From Pseudomonas sp. 10-1B (GTDB lineage: Bacteria; Pseudomonadota; Gammaproteobacteria; Pseudomonadales; Pseudomonadaceae), in NCBI RefSeq assembly GCF_000935045.1, contig NZ_JYKS01000011.1:168805-232804 (forward strand): a stretch of DNA of 64,000 nt, read 5' to 3'. Every line of letters starts with the position of its first letter. Position 1 is the stretch's first letter. The translations under genes were made by a program, and so were the position numbers. The notes under the pieces are model-generated. The model saw nothing but the letters and a program-made list of their open reading frames with translations, searched no databases and had not been told where the DNA came from. Shown piece after piece: positions 52,957 through 61,609 of this stretch.

Positions 52957-53712
52957 ATGAACGAAAAAATTGTCATCGCCAACTGGAAGATGCACGGCAC
53001 CCGCGTCAGCAACCACAAGCTGATCAACGATCTGCTGCCCGCGCTGCAGGGGATGGACGGGGTCAAGGTGGCCATCTGTCCGCCCATGCCCTACCTCGCG
53101 CAACTGGCCGATTTGCTGGGTGATACGACCATCGCGCTGGGGGCGCAGAACATCAGCGAACGTGCGCAGGGTGCGTTCACCGGTGAAGTCAGCGGCCAGA
53201 TGCTGGCCGACTTGGGTTGCGGCTACGCGCTGGTCGGCCACTCCGAGCGCCGCAGCCTGTATGGCGAGACCGATGCCCAGGTGGCGATGAAGTTCGAGGC
53301 CGCGCTGCGGGCCGGCTTGATACCGGTGCTGTGCCTGGGCGAAACCATCTACCAGCGCCGCGCGGGTAACACCAACGCAGTGATTGGCTCGCAACTGAAG
53401 GCAGTACTGGAACAGGTCGGCATCGAGCAACTGGCCAAGGGCGTGATCGCCTATGAGCCGGTGTGGGCCATCGGCACGGGTGAAACCGCCAGCCCCGAGC
53501 AGGCCCAGGCGGTGCACCAGCATATCCGCCATTCGCTGGCCGCGAAAAACCCCAGGCTGGCAGCGCGGATGCCGCTGCTGTACGGCGGCAGCGTCAAGGC
53601 CGAGAACGCCGCCCAACTGTTCGCGCAAAAGGACATCGATGGTGGCCTGATCGGCGGTGCGTCGCTCGACGCTGACGCCTTCGGCACCATCTGCCAGGCC
53701 GCCCGCATCTGA
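52957..53712 (+). CDS. tpiA: Triose-phosphate isomerase
   Basis: A 251-residue TIM barrel interconverting dihydroxyacetone phosphate and glyceraldehyde 3-phosphate. Catalytic Lys is in NWKMHG, His in GHSERR and Glu in AYEPVWAIGTG; the phosphate loop GGSV and GGLIGGAS are also present. ATG 52957 has GAGAGA upstream and is preferred to an ATG six codons earlier. It lies 18 bp after pyk and 35 bp before gapN, in one apparent operon. It would take up the DHAP that OtnC makes. Confidence 0.95.
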   Translation: MNEKIVIANWKMHGTRVSNHKLINDLLPALQGMDGVKVAICPPMPYLAQLADLLGDTTIALGAQNISERAQGAFTGEVSGQMLADLGCGYALVGHSERRSLYGETDAQVAMKFEAALRAGLIPVLCLGETIYQRRAGNTNAVIGSQLKAVLEQVGIEQLAKGVIAYEPVWAIGTGETASPEQAQAVHQHIRHSLAAKNPRLAARMPLLYGGSVKAENAAQLFAQKDIDGGLIGGASLDADAFGTICQAARI

Positions 53713-53747
53713 GCCTTTACAGACAACAATTTCAACAAGGAATCTGC

Positions 53748-55373
53748 ATGACCACCGAATCGCGCCTGTACCACCTTTTCCCTACTCCAGAACAGATTCC
53801 ACCGGCCTTCCGCTTGGGCGAATCGATCGAACAACGAGAATACCTGGTCGATGGCCGTTTGCAGCATTGGGCCGGCCCGGTCGCCACCGTACGCAGCCCG
53901 GTGCAACTGGCCAGTGCCGACGGCGACCGGCCCGTCATCCTGGGCAGCGCCCCCTTGCTCGACGCCGAAGCCGCGCTGGGTGCGCTGGACGCTGCCGTGC
54001 GTGCCTACGACAATGGCCAGGGCCCCTGGCCGACCTTGCGTGTGGCCGAGCGTATCGGCCATGTCGAGGCCTTCCTCGGACGCATGCGTGAGCAGCGCGA
54101 GGCGGTGGTGAAGCTGCTGATGTGGGAGATAGGCAAGAACCTCAAGGACTCGGAGAAAGAGTTCGACCGGACCTGCGACTACATCGTCGATACCATCAAC
54201 GCGCTCAAGGACCTGGACCGCAGCTCCAGCCGCTTCGAGCTGGAACAGGGCACACTGGGACAGATCCGCCGCGTACCGCTGGGCGTCACCCTGTGCATGG
54301 GCCCCTACAACTACCCGCTCAATGAAACCTTCACCACGCTGATCCCAGCGCTGATCATGGGCAACACCGTGGTGTTCAAGCCCGCCAAGTTCGGCGTGCT
54401 GCTGGTCCGCCCGCTGCTCGAAGCCTTCCGCGACAGCTTCCCGGCCGGGGTGATCAACGTGATCTACGGCAGTGGCCGGGAAACCGTCAGCGCCCTGATG
54501 GCCAGCGGGAAAGTCGATGTGTTCGCCTTCATAGGCACGCACAAGGCCGCCAGTGATCTGAAGAAGCTGCATCCGCGCCCGCACCGCTTGCGCGCGGCAC
54601 TGGGGCTGGACGCGAAAAACCCGGGCGTGATCCTGCCGGTCGTGGACCTGGACAATGCCGTCAGCGAGGCGGTCACCGGTGCGCTGTCGTTCAACGGCCA
54701 GCGCTGCACCGCGCTGAAGATTCTGTTCGTTCACGAAAACCTGGCCGAAGCGTTCATCGACAAGCTGAACCAGAAGATCGCCGCGCTGAAGCCGGGCATG
54801 CCTTGGGAGGCAGGCGTTGCGCTGACGCCTCTGCCGGAAGCTGGCAAGACCGATTACCTGGCCACCCTGGTGGCAGACGCCGAGGCCAAAGGCGCCCGGG
54901 TGGTCAACGCCGGCGGCGGTGAAGTGCGCGGTTCGTTTTTCTACCCAGCCGTGCTGTACCCGGTGAGCGCAGCCATGCGCGTGTACCACGAGGAACAATT
55001 CGGCCCGGTGATCCCGGTGGTGCCCTACCGCGACCTGCAGACCGTCATCGACTACGTGCTCGATTCCGACTTCGGCCAGCAGGCGAGCATCTTCGGCAAC
55101 GACAGCGCCCAGGTCGGCCGGCTGGTCGACGCCTTCGCCAACCAGGTCGGGCGCATCAACGTCAATGCCCAGTGCCAGCGCGGCCCGGACACCTTCCCGT
55201 TCAACGGTCGCAAGAACAGCGCCGAAGGCACGTTGTCGGTGCATGACGCGCTGCGGGTGTTCTCGATTCGTACGCTGGTGGCCACCAAGTACCAGGCCGA
55301 CAACAAGGCGCTGTTCAGCGACATCATCCAGCGCAGGGAGTCCAGCTTCCTCACCACTGACTACATCTTCTGA
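53748..55373 (+). CDS. gapN: NADP-type non-phosphorylating glyceraldehyde-3-phosphate dehydrogenase
   Basis: A 541-residue aldehyde dehydrogenase-fold enzyme oxidising glyceraldehyde 3-phosphate directly to 3-phosphoglycerate. Features are LWEIGKNLKDSEKEFDRTC, PYNYPLNETFTTLIPALIMG, the catalytic Cys in FNGQRCTALKILFVHEN and NVNAQCQRGPDTFPFNGRKN. Length and motifs match the GapN type found in Pseudomonas. AAGGA precedes the ATG. It bypasses 1,3-bisphosphoglycerate, so no Gap or Pgk is needed in the cluster. Confidence 0.92.
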   Translation: MTTESRLYHLFPTPEQIPPAFRLGESIEQREYLVDGRLQHWAGPVATVRSPVQLASADGDRPVILGSAPLLDAEAALGALDAAVRAYDNGQGPWPTLRVAERIGHVEAFLGRMREQREAVVKLLMWEIGKNLKDSEKEFDRTCDYIVDTINALKDLDRSSSRFELEQGTLGQIRRVPLGVTLCMGPYNYPLNETFTTLIPALIMGNTVVFKPAKFGVLLVRPLLEAFRDSFPAGVINVIYGSGRETVSALMASGKVDVFAFIGTHKAASDLKKLHPRPHRLRAALGLDAKNPGVILPVVDLDNAVSEAVTGALSFNGQRCTALKILFVHENLAEAFIDKLNQKIAALKPGMPWEAGVALTPLPEAGKTDYLATLVADAEAKGARVVNAGGGEVRGSFFYPAVLYPVSAAMRVYHEEQFGPVIPVVPYRDLQTVIDYVLDSDFGQQASIFGNDSAQVGRLVDAFANQVGRINVNAQCQRGPDTFPFNGRKNSAEGTLSVHDALRVFSIRTLVATKYQADNKALFSDIIQRRESSFLTTDYIF

Positions 55374-55383
55374 GGGCACGCCG

Positions 55384-55572
55384 ATGACCACACGAGCACT
55401 GATCATCCTCGACGGCATCGGCCTGCGGGCGGTCGAGGACGCCAATGCCCTTGCCGCCGCCCGTACGCCAACGCTGGACAGCCTGCTGGCCAACTATCCG
55501 AACAGCAGGATCGCCACCTCAGGGCTGGCCGTCGGGTTGCACGCCGCCGCTGATATGGCTCAATACGCGTAA
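55384..55572 (+). pseudogene. gpmI: Truncated cofactor-independent phosphoglycerate mutase (gpmI 5' fragment)
   Basis: The frame starts ten bases after gapN and reads TTRALIILDGIGLRAVEDAN, ALAAARTPTLDSLLANYP and IATSGLAVGL, which is the N-terminus of iPGM including the metal-binding ILDG. It stops after 62 residues, just before the place where the catalytic Ser motif (MGNSEVGH) should be. About 450 residues are missing. The last codons run into the 3' end of the convergent TonB receptor gene, so a deletion or rearrangement joined the two modules here. Confidence 0.85.
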
Positions 55573-57995
55573 CGCAAGGTTGTCATGAAGTTACGTGGCG
55601 CTCCGTACAGTCCCCCGGCGGTGGTGGTCAGGTATTCCTTGTCGAACAGGTTGTTGACGTTCACTGTCGCCGACAGCGTTGGCGAAATCTGATAGCGCGC
55701 CATCAGGCTGGTCACTGCATAGCTGCTCTGGGTGGTGGCGTAGCTCAGGGCATAACCCGACTCGCTCTGCCAGTTCACTCCGCCACCCACGGTCCACTTG
55801 TCCAGTTCGCCTGGCAGGCGGTAGGTGGTGAAAAGTTTGACGCTGTTACGTGGGATTTCAGTGACGATGCGCTGGTCGTCGTCATTGAAACTAACGTTAT
55901 AGGAGTATCCACCGGTGACCTGCCAGCCTTCAGCAAGCTCGCCATTGACCTCCAACTCGACGCCTTCACTGGTGGTGCCGCTCTCGGCCCGGTAGGCCTG
56001 ATAACCGTTAGGCTGCAGGCGGTTACCGTCGGCCACGGCCAGGTTGTCCTGTTCGACCCGGAATAATGCCAGGCTGGCGTTCAAGCGGCTGTCGAGAAAG
56101 GCCGCTTTAAGACCGACCTCATAACCAGTACCTTCCAACGGGTCGAGCGGCGAGCCGTTGACGTCGCGGATTCGATCGCCTTGCGGGTTGAAGATCTGGG
56201 TATAACTGGCGTAAGCGGTCCAGGTGTCATCCAGGTCGTAGACGAAACCGGCGTAGGGAATGACAATACCGCTCTCGGTGCGCTCTGCCTTCGTGGTCGC
56301 GCCAGTGCTGTACAGCCAGCTTTTGTTCTCACGGTTCCAATCCACCACCCGCGTCCCCAGGATCAGGCTGGCTGCATCGGTCAGGTGCCAGCGCGATGTG
56401 AGATAAGCGGCGTACTGAGTTTCGGTCATGTCGCTAGCGCCGATCTTGTTGAACACCGGTTTGGGCGAATGACCATTCCACGTGAAGATATTGTCGATGG
56501 CATCGTCGTACCCGGTCCACGAACCCTGCCAGCCACCGTAGTTCGGCGTACCGCGCTCTTCGATGCGGGACAGAGTGGCGCCGGTGATCAACTCATGCTC
56601 CCTACCCAGCAACGAGAACGAGCCGGTGGCGTAAGCATCGAGGTTGTCTTGGGTCGGCGCGGCCTGCCAACGTGTCGGCATGATGGTAGCGCCGCTTCCT
56701 GTCACGGGGTCGATCGCGCCATCCACGTAAGCGACCACTGAGTCATAGTCGTTGCGCGAATGGCTGTACTCGACCTTGCCGCTCCAGCCATTGGCAAAGT
56801 GTTGCTCGATAGAGGCGAACAAGGTGCTCTGTTCGCGATCATAGTAGCTCCAGTCCGGGGAGGTGTTGAACGAGCGCTTGAAGTCAGTCCTTTCGCCCGT
56901 AGTGGTGAACAGCGGAAACCCCGTGCGCATCGGAGCATTGCTGTGGGTAACCTGGTGGCTGAAGCCCATGGTGAGCAAGGTCGAATCACTCAGGTCCAGT
57001 TCGGTAATACCGTAGAGTGTGGACAGTTCCTGGCTGAATCGGTCGATCCAGGCATGCTGGTCCTTGTGGTCTGCGACGAAGCGCCCGCGAATATTGCCAG
57101 CGTCGTTCAACGCACCGCCCACGTCCACGCTCAAGCCATAGCGATCCCAATTGCCTGCCTCGGCCGACAGCAGCACCTGCTGGTCAGTGGTCGGCCGCTT
57201 GCGGATAAGGTTGATGGTCGCCGACGGGTTGCCCAGCCCGCTGATCAGGCCTGTGGCGCCGCGCACCACTTCCACCCGGTCATACATAGCAGTGTTCTGG
57301 GTATAGTTGTCCATGTTTGCCGAGGTCGGTACTCCGTCGATCTCGAAGTTGCGGATGGCGAAACCACGGGACATGTAGGTCGTGCTGTCGGCACCCAGGC
57401 TCTCACGAATCACCGTCACACCCGGGGTGGCATCGAGGGCATCGGTGAGGTTATCGAGCTTCTGGTCTTCTAGCCGCTGACGCGTCAACACGGTGATCGA
57501 CTGGGGGGTTTCCTTCAGCGACAGGTTCAGGCGAGTCGAGCTACTGGATGACTCGGTGGTGTAGGACCCCGAACCCTCGGTTGTGGAGCCAGGCGCCTTA
57601 CCGGAAATGCTCAGCGCGGTCAGTTCCACCGCGGTGTCGCCTACTGCGGCCTTGGGCATCAGCAGGTAACCACCGTTGCTTTCGCGGCGCACCTGCAAGT
57701 CGCTACCTTCCAGCAAGCGTGACAGGCCTCCCTCCAGGGTGTATTCACCGCGCAGACCTGGTGAGGTCAGGCCCTCGGTCTGTTCGCTGGCGAACGACAG
57801 CGTGATACCGGCGCGATTGGCGAATTGCCCCAGCACGAAGCCCAGTGGTCCCGGTGCAATGTCGAAGCGCGCGGCCTGTTGCTGGGCAGTGGCAATTCCT
57901 GGCAGTACCACACAAGGGATGGCGGCGAACCCCAACAAAGCCAAGTGGATTGCGCGAGCCAGGGGGCTCGCCGCTTGCAGCATAAGACGGGACAT
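55560..57995 (-). CDS. TonB-dependent siderophore receptor with STN signalling domain
   Basis: An 811-residue outer-membrane ferric-siderophore receptor/transducer. Signal peptide, then an N-terminal STN domain (FDIAPGPLGFVLGQFANRAG) that talks to the FecR protein, a plug (TPQSITVLTRQRLEDQKL, RGFAIRNFEIDGVPTS) and a 22-strand barrel ending LRYAY. ATG 57995 follows AAGGA. It is downstream of the FecR and sigma genes on the same strand, a standard cell-surface signalling unit. It is FpvA/FoxA-like; the siderophore cannot be named. Confidence 0.95.
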   Translation of the reverse strand: MSRLMLQAASPLARAIHLALLGFAAIPCVVLPGIATAQQQAARFDIAPGPLGFVLGQFANRAGITLSFASEQTEGLTSPGLRGEYTLEGGLSRLLEGSDLQVRRESNGGYLLMPKAAVGDTAVELTALSISGKAPGSTTEGSGSYTTESSSSSTRLNLSLKETPQSITVLTRQRLEDQKLDNLTDALDATPGVTVIRESLGADSTTYMSRGFAIRNFEIDGVPTSANMDNYTQNTAMYDRVEVVRGATGLISGLGNPSATINLIRKRPTTDQQVLLSAEAGNWDRYGLSVDVGGALNDAGNIRGRFVADHKDQHAWIDRFSQELSTLYGITELDLSDSTLLTMGFSHQVTHSNAPMRTGFPLFTTTGERTDFKRSFNTSPDWSYYDREQSTLFASIEQHFANGWSGKVEYSHSRNDYDSVVAYVDGAIDPVTGSGATIMPTRWQAAPTQDNLDAYATGSFSLLGREHELITGATLSRIEERGTPNYGGWQGSWTGYDDAIDNIFTWNGHSPKPVFNKIGASDMTETQYAAYLTSRWHLTDAASLILGTRVVDWNRENKSWLYSTGATTKAERTESGIVIPYAGFVYDLDDTWTAYASYTQIFNPQGDRIRDVNGSPLDPLEGTGYEVGLKAAFLDSRLNASLALFRVEQDNLAVADGNRLQPNGYQAYRAESGTTSEGVELEVNGELAEGWQVTGGYSYNVSFNDDDQRIVTEIPRNSVKLFTTYRLPGELDKWTVGGGVNWQSESGYALSYATTQSSYAVTSLMARYQISPTLSATVNVNNLFDKEYLTTTAGGLYGAPRNFMTTLRYAY

Positions 57996-58097
57996 ACGGA
58001 TTTCCTTCGATTGGCGTGGCAAAAGCGCGGCAGTGATCGCCGCTTCACTGCTTGGCCGTATGAGAATGGAAATCGGTAACCCCTGGAACGAAATTTT

Positions 58098-59036
58098 TCA
58101 CACGCCGTCGATACGCACCCAGTAACGGGTCAGATAACGCACGCGGATTGGCAAGGCGTCTGCGAGGTTTTCCAGCACGGTATCGATGTCATCCAGGCGG
58201 AACGATCCCGTCACCCGCAAACCGGAGACCGCATCGCTACAGGTCAGATAACCAGGGCGGTAGCGACTGATTTCACGCACCACTTCCCCCAAACGCCAGT
58301 CCAGCGCCATAAGCATGCCTTGGGTCCAGGAATCGCTGGCCGGGGGCAGCGTGCTGACTGGGTCGAAACGAGATTGATCGAAGCCCGATTGCTGCCCGGC
58401 CTCCAGGCGCAGCATGGCGCTAAGCGCCTGCGCCGGGCGCAACTCCACTGCATGCTCGAACACCCGCACGTCACTGCGACCACCGTGGCTGTATACACTG
58501 AAGCGAGTACCGAGGGCGCGCACGCTGCCTTCAGGGGTGTGGACTACCAACGGGCGTCGCGAAGAGTCTTTGGCGGTCTCTAACAACACTTCACCCCGAT
58601 AGAGGCAGATTTCCCTCAGGCTGTGGTTGAAGTGCACATCTATTGCACTGTCGGTGTTGACCAACATGCGGGTGCCGTCACTCAACTGTACATCGCGGCG
58701 CTCGCCCTTGCCGGTGCGATGCTGTGCCATACGCGAATGCAAGGGCTCCACCGCATAAAAACCGACACCCGCCCCCCCTGCGGCAAGAAGTACGGCGAGC
58801 ACCTTCGAAACCGCCCGGCGCCGGGCGCGAACACCCGCCAATGCAGGCAAGGCCACCTCTGGTGAAAGTACCGCGAACTGGCGCTGCAGCTTTTCCACTT
58901 GTCGCCATGCCTCGGCATGCCGGGCATCCTTCGCCAACCAAGCCTGCCAGGCCACCCGTTCGTGCTGGTCACCAGGCGCTGCGCTGAGTTGCACATACCA
59001 GGTGGCCGCTGCTTCAAGAACGTCTCGATCTAGCAC
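58098..59036 (-). CDS. FecR-type anti-sigma/sigma regulator
   Basis: A 312-residue inner-membrane regulator. An N-terminal cytoplasmic DUF4880 part (EAAATWYVQLSAAPGDQHER, WLAKDARHAEAW) precedes one transmembrane helix (VLAVLLAAGGAGVGFYAV, near 80-100). The periplasmic FecR domain (VQLSDGTRMLVNTDSAIDV, GSVRALGTRFSVY) and an STN-like C-terminus complete it. The GTG start at 59036 is just after the sigma-factor stop, with AAGG upstream, implying coupling. It passes the receptor signal to the sigma factor. Confidence 0.92.
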   Translation of the reverse strand: MLDRDVLEAAATWYVQLSAAPGDQHERVAWQAWLAKDARHAEAWRQVEKLQRQFAVLSPEVALPALAGVRARRRAVSKVLAVLLAAGGAGVGFYAVEPLHSRMAQHRTGKGERRDVQLSDGTRMLVNTDSAIDVHFNHSLREICLYRGEVLLETAKDSSRRPLVVHTPEGSVRALGTRFSVYSHGGRSDVRVFEHAVELRPAQALSAMLRLEAGQQSGFDQSRFDPVSTLPPASDSWTQGMLMALDWRLGEVVREISRYRPGYLTCSDAVSGLRVTGSFRLDDIDTVLENLADALPIRVRYLTRYWVRIDGV

Positions 59037-59040
59037 AGCA

Positions 59041-59541
59041 TCAACCTTGAGCCAACAACAGGCAGTTGGTGATGGCACGAATCATGTGTTTTTTCACGGT
59101 GGTCACCGACACGCCAAAGCGCTCACCCGCCGCTACGTAACTCAGGCCTTCCAATTGCACGGCAAGGAAGATCATACGGGTACGTTCGCCGAGGTTGTCG
59201 AGCATAGCGTCCACTTCGGTGAGGGTTTCAATGATCAGCAGGCGGGTTTCCGGCGAAATATCCATCGGCTCGGGGCGCAGCGCCAGCACATCCAGATAGG
59301 CCTGCTCCACCGCCTGGCGGCGAAAGCGGTCGATCATCAGCGCTCGAGCGATGGAGCTAAGGTAGGTCCGCGGCTCACGAATCGCCTCGACATTGCGCGC
59401 TGCCAGCACCCGCAGGAAGGTATCCTGAGCGAGGTCTGCAGCATCAGCGGCATTGCCCAGCCGCGTGCGCAACCAGATTTTCAGCCAGCCGCTGTGCGCC
59501 TGGTACAGCTGATGAAGAGGGGTCGAATCGAGAGCGGACAT
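59041..59541 (-). CDS. ECF sigma factor, FecI-like
   Basis: A 166-residue iron-starvation type ECF sigma factor. Region 2 reads DAADLAQDTFLRVL and PRTYLSSIARALMIDRFRR. Region 4 reads LEGLSYVAAGERFGVSVTTV and KKHMIRAI. A Fur-box-like sequence lies 12 bp upstream of the ATG at 59541, so expression is probably iron-repressed. It forms a signalling unit with the adjacent FecR and TonB receptor genes. Confidence 0.94.
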   Translation of the reverse strand: MSALDSTPLHQLYQAHSGWLKIWLRTRLGNAADAADLAQDTFLRVLAARNVEAIREPRTYLSSIARALMIDRFRRQAVEQAYLDVLALRPEPMDISPETRLLIIETLTEVDAMLDNLGERTRMIFLAVQLEGLSYVAAGERFGVSVTTVKKHMIRAITNCLLLAQG

Positions 59542-59553
59542 GGCGGCCTGCAC

Positions 59554-59571
59554 ATGAGAATGCTTCTCTAT
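59554..59571. promoter_or_regulatory. Fur box upstream of ECF sigma gene
   Basis: ATGAGAATGCTTCTCTAT contains the palindromic core GAGAATGCTTCTC, close to the GAGAATgATTCTC form of the Fur operator. It lies 12 bp upstream of the sigma factor start, where Fur-Fe would block transcription. Confidence 0.65.
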
Positions 59572-59632
59572 ATTTTTTGCGAAAAGCTGCGGGGATGGCA
59601 AGGAATTTCAGGTAGCAAACTTCGCCCTCCTT

Positions 59633-60400
59633 CTAAGCAAAGGCCTTCGCCATCAACCGCTCCAGGGTGTCTTGGTCCAAGAGGCCGGTTTCGGCAAGGC
59701 CTTCCGTTTCCTGGAAACGGATCAGCGCCGAAAAGGTGCGGCGGCCACGGATGCCATCGATCGGGCCAGGGTCCATGCCAAGGTATTGAAGCGCGGCCTG
59801 GGCGGTACGCAGACTAAGGTCGGGCAATGTCACCTTGAACTTGGCATGAGCAGCGGCCAGGCGCGTGTCGTACTCATTGCGCTTGAATTCCTCGCCGTTG
59901 TAAGTGCGAGCAAAGGACACCCAATTGTTACGCTGCAGAGCTCCGGCCAGATTGTTACCCTTGATGAAATTCGCCATGGCCTGTAGCTGCGAGTTCTCGT
60001 TCTTGACCATGGCTGCCACCAGCTTATCGGTCGAGGTGAAGCCGGCCACCTTGAAATTGAAACCCATGACCTGGCCAATCCCCCAGGACGCACTTTGCAG
60101 CGCAGCGGTCTTGTCCAATTGCATGGCCTTTTCCAGCCTTCCATACTCGCCGGCACCACCGATGTAACCACCGGCCTTGGATTTGCTGATATCGGCATTA
60201 CCGTCATGCACACCTTGGGTCAGCCGATGGAAAACATGCCGTTCGAAAAGGATCTGTGGGCGCCGGTCTGCAAGAAAGCCAAAGCCGCGTGTCTCGACTG
60301 TTAGCACCGCCCATATTTCCGACTCGGATACGCCCAGCGTGTCGCACACCTCGTTCATGCCTTCGTCGCTCAAAGGACTGCCTTTGCCTTGGAAGTTCAT
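59633..60400 (-). CDS. N-acetylmuramidase with peptidoglycan-binding domain
   Basis: A 255-residue phage-endolysin-like enzyme. The N-acetylmuramidase (DUF3380) domain spans about residues 15-190: LTVETRGFGFLADRRPQILF with the catalytic Glu, ERHVFHRL, SASWGIGQVMGFNF and FARTYNG. A C-terminal PG-binding_1 domain follows (TAQAALQYLGMDPGPIDGIR, GLLDQDTLERL). There is no signal peptide, so it needs a holin, a secretion system or lysis to reach the wall. It is 90 bp from an M15 peptidase on the same strand. Confidence 0.9.
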   Translation of the reverse strand: MNFQGKGSPLSDEGMNEVCDTLGVSESEIWAVLTVETRGFGFLADRRPQILFERHVFHRLTQGVHDGNADISKSKAGGYIGGAGEYGRLEKAMQLDKTAALQSASWGIGQVMGFNFKVAGFTSTDKLVAAMVKNENSQLQAMANFIKGNNLAGALQRNNWVSFARTYNGEEFKRNEYDTRLAAAHAKFKVTLPDLSLRTAQAALQYLGMDPGPIDGIRGRRTFSALIRFQETEGLAETGLLDQDTLERLMAKAFA

Positions 60401-60490
60401 GTCAGCCTCCTATCGACCAAGGTTCGTGGTGTACACCTGAGCGAACTTGGTACCGGGTAAGTAACTGGTACGCGTCCTTTTACCTGCGCC

Positions 60491-61099
60491 TCAGACGTAG
60501 ACGGCGTGGCCTGCCGCTTTGCGCCTGCGAAGCTCCGCCAACATGCTCCTTTCGCTCATGCCATTGGCCCAGGTCGGGCGCAGCTGGAAATGTGGTTGAT
60601 CGACGATGCTTTTCCAATTACCTCCCCACTCCAGACCCAGCTCCTTACCCAGCACACCAACAGCCTTGTACTTCGGCGAGTCGTCCAGGTACTTGCTGCC
60701 CTCGAACACGCCAATGTCGAAAGCGATGCCAAAATTGTGGTTGGACTCGCCGCCTTGGGCGTTGGTGACGATCGACGTGTTGGGAATCGTTCTTCCTTTG
60801 GCATACAAACGGTTCTGTTCCTCGTAGGTGCGCAGGCCACTGATGATCTTGATGCGAATGCCCGCAGCCGCAGCTTTAAATAGCAACTCGCGAGCGTAGG
60901 GACGAACTTCCGGCAGCAATGTGTTGATCACGCCCTCGCTGCGCGAGTCGACGGCTGAGTCGTCACCCTCCTCGACCTCTATCCTGAGTGGGCCAACGAT
61001 ACGTTCATAAATCGCCCCCCAGGTCTGTGGGCCGGCGCGCCCATCCACGTCGATGAGCAATGCCTTTTGTACCGCAGTGATCATCTTCTCCATGTCCAT
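60491..61099 (-). CDS. M15-family peptidoglycan peptidase (endolysin-like)
   Basis: A 202-residue D-alanyl/L-alanyl-D-glutamate peptidase-like protein. The N-terminal ~35 residues look like a short peptidoglycan-binding helix pair (VDGRAGPQTWGAIYE). The M15 domain includes ISGLRTYEEQNRLYAKGR, ESNHNFGIAFDIGVF (His and Asp zinc ligands) and DQPHFQL (third ligand His). There is no signal peptide. Together with the muramidase it would cut both glycan and peptide parts of the wall. No other phage genes are visible around it. Confidence 0.9.
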   Translation of the reverse strand: MDMEKMITAVQKALLIDVDGRAGPQTWGAIYERIVGPLRIEVEEGDDSAVDSRSEGVINTLLPEVRPYARELLFKAAAAGIRIKIISGLRTYEEQNRLYAKGRTIPNTSIVTNAQGGESNHNFGIAFDIGVFEGSKYLDDSPKYKAVGVLGKELGLEWGGNWKSIVDQPHFQLRPTWANGMSERSMLAELRRRKAAGHAVYV

Positions 61100-61454
61100 C
61101 TGCCTCCCTCCTTCTTCAGCATGGCTAAGGCAAAGCGCCTAATGTCGGCACTTCTCGTAGGGAATGGTCAGTTCGACCCACAAGCCGTCATCGGCATGTG
61201 CGAATATCGATGCATGATGCATTGCTTGGGACCTGCGGCGAGAATGAACGGTTATAGATACAAGAGCACCCGCTTCGGTTCAAAGTCCATACTATAAATA
61301 GTCAAGAGCGAGTCATGACCAATTTCAAAGCTCTGAGATAGAAGATTTCGCTATGCGCTTTATTGCTGGAGGAAGCAGCAGCCCACTCGCCGGACCGCTT
61401 GGCTAAGTTCATACCGCCACTAGACTGACTTTAAATCACCAGGGTTTTTCCGAT

Positions 61455-61490
61455 CAAGTCAGCACAGGCCGGGTAGCCGGTGCTGACTTG
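61455..61490. other. Strong isolated hairpin, possible structured RNA
   Basis: CAAGTCAGCAC and its perfect complement GTGCTGACTTG enclose a 14-base loop that itself contains GGC...GCC. No T-run follows, so it is not a simple terminator. With the terminator 90 bp downstream on the plus strand, it could be part of a small RNA. Function unknown. Confidence 0.35.
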
Positions 61491-61576
61491 TTCGGAGTTT
61501 CCCTGGCCGTTTTTCATGCTTGGCAATCAGCCATCCATGTTCTACGCTCAGGCGAGCTGAAGGATCAGCACCCGTC

Positions 61577-61609
61577 GCAAAAAGCCCGCCATCCGTGCGG
61601 GCTTTTTGC
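61577..61609 (+). terminator. Intrinsic terminator, possibly bidirectional
   Basis: GCAAAAAGCCCGC-CATCC-GTGCGGGCTTTTTGC: a GC-rich stem with an A-run before and a T5 run after, the classic bidirectional form. No protein gene on the plus strand ends just before it, which suggests that a short RNA precedes it or that it is a leftover terminator. Confidence 0.85.

Noticed and set aside
53451..55493. 680-residue minus-strand open frame across tpiA and gapN
   Set aside because: It lies wholly antisense to two strongly conserved enzymes. Its composition is typical of an antisense frame in GC-rich DNA, and it has no credible start or domain.
59633..61099. A complete prophage around the two endolysin-like genes
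   Set aside because: No integrase, terminase, capsid, tail, holin or spanin gene is visible on either side.
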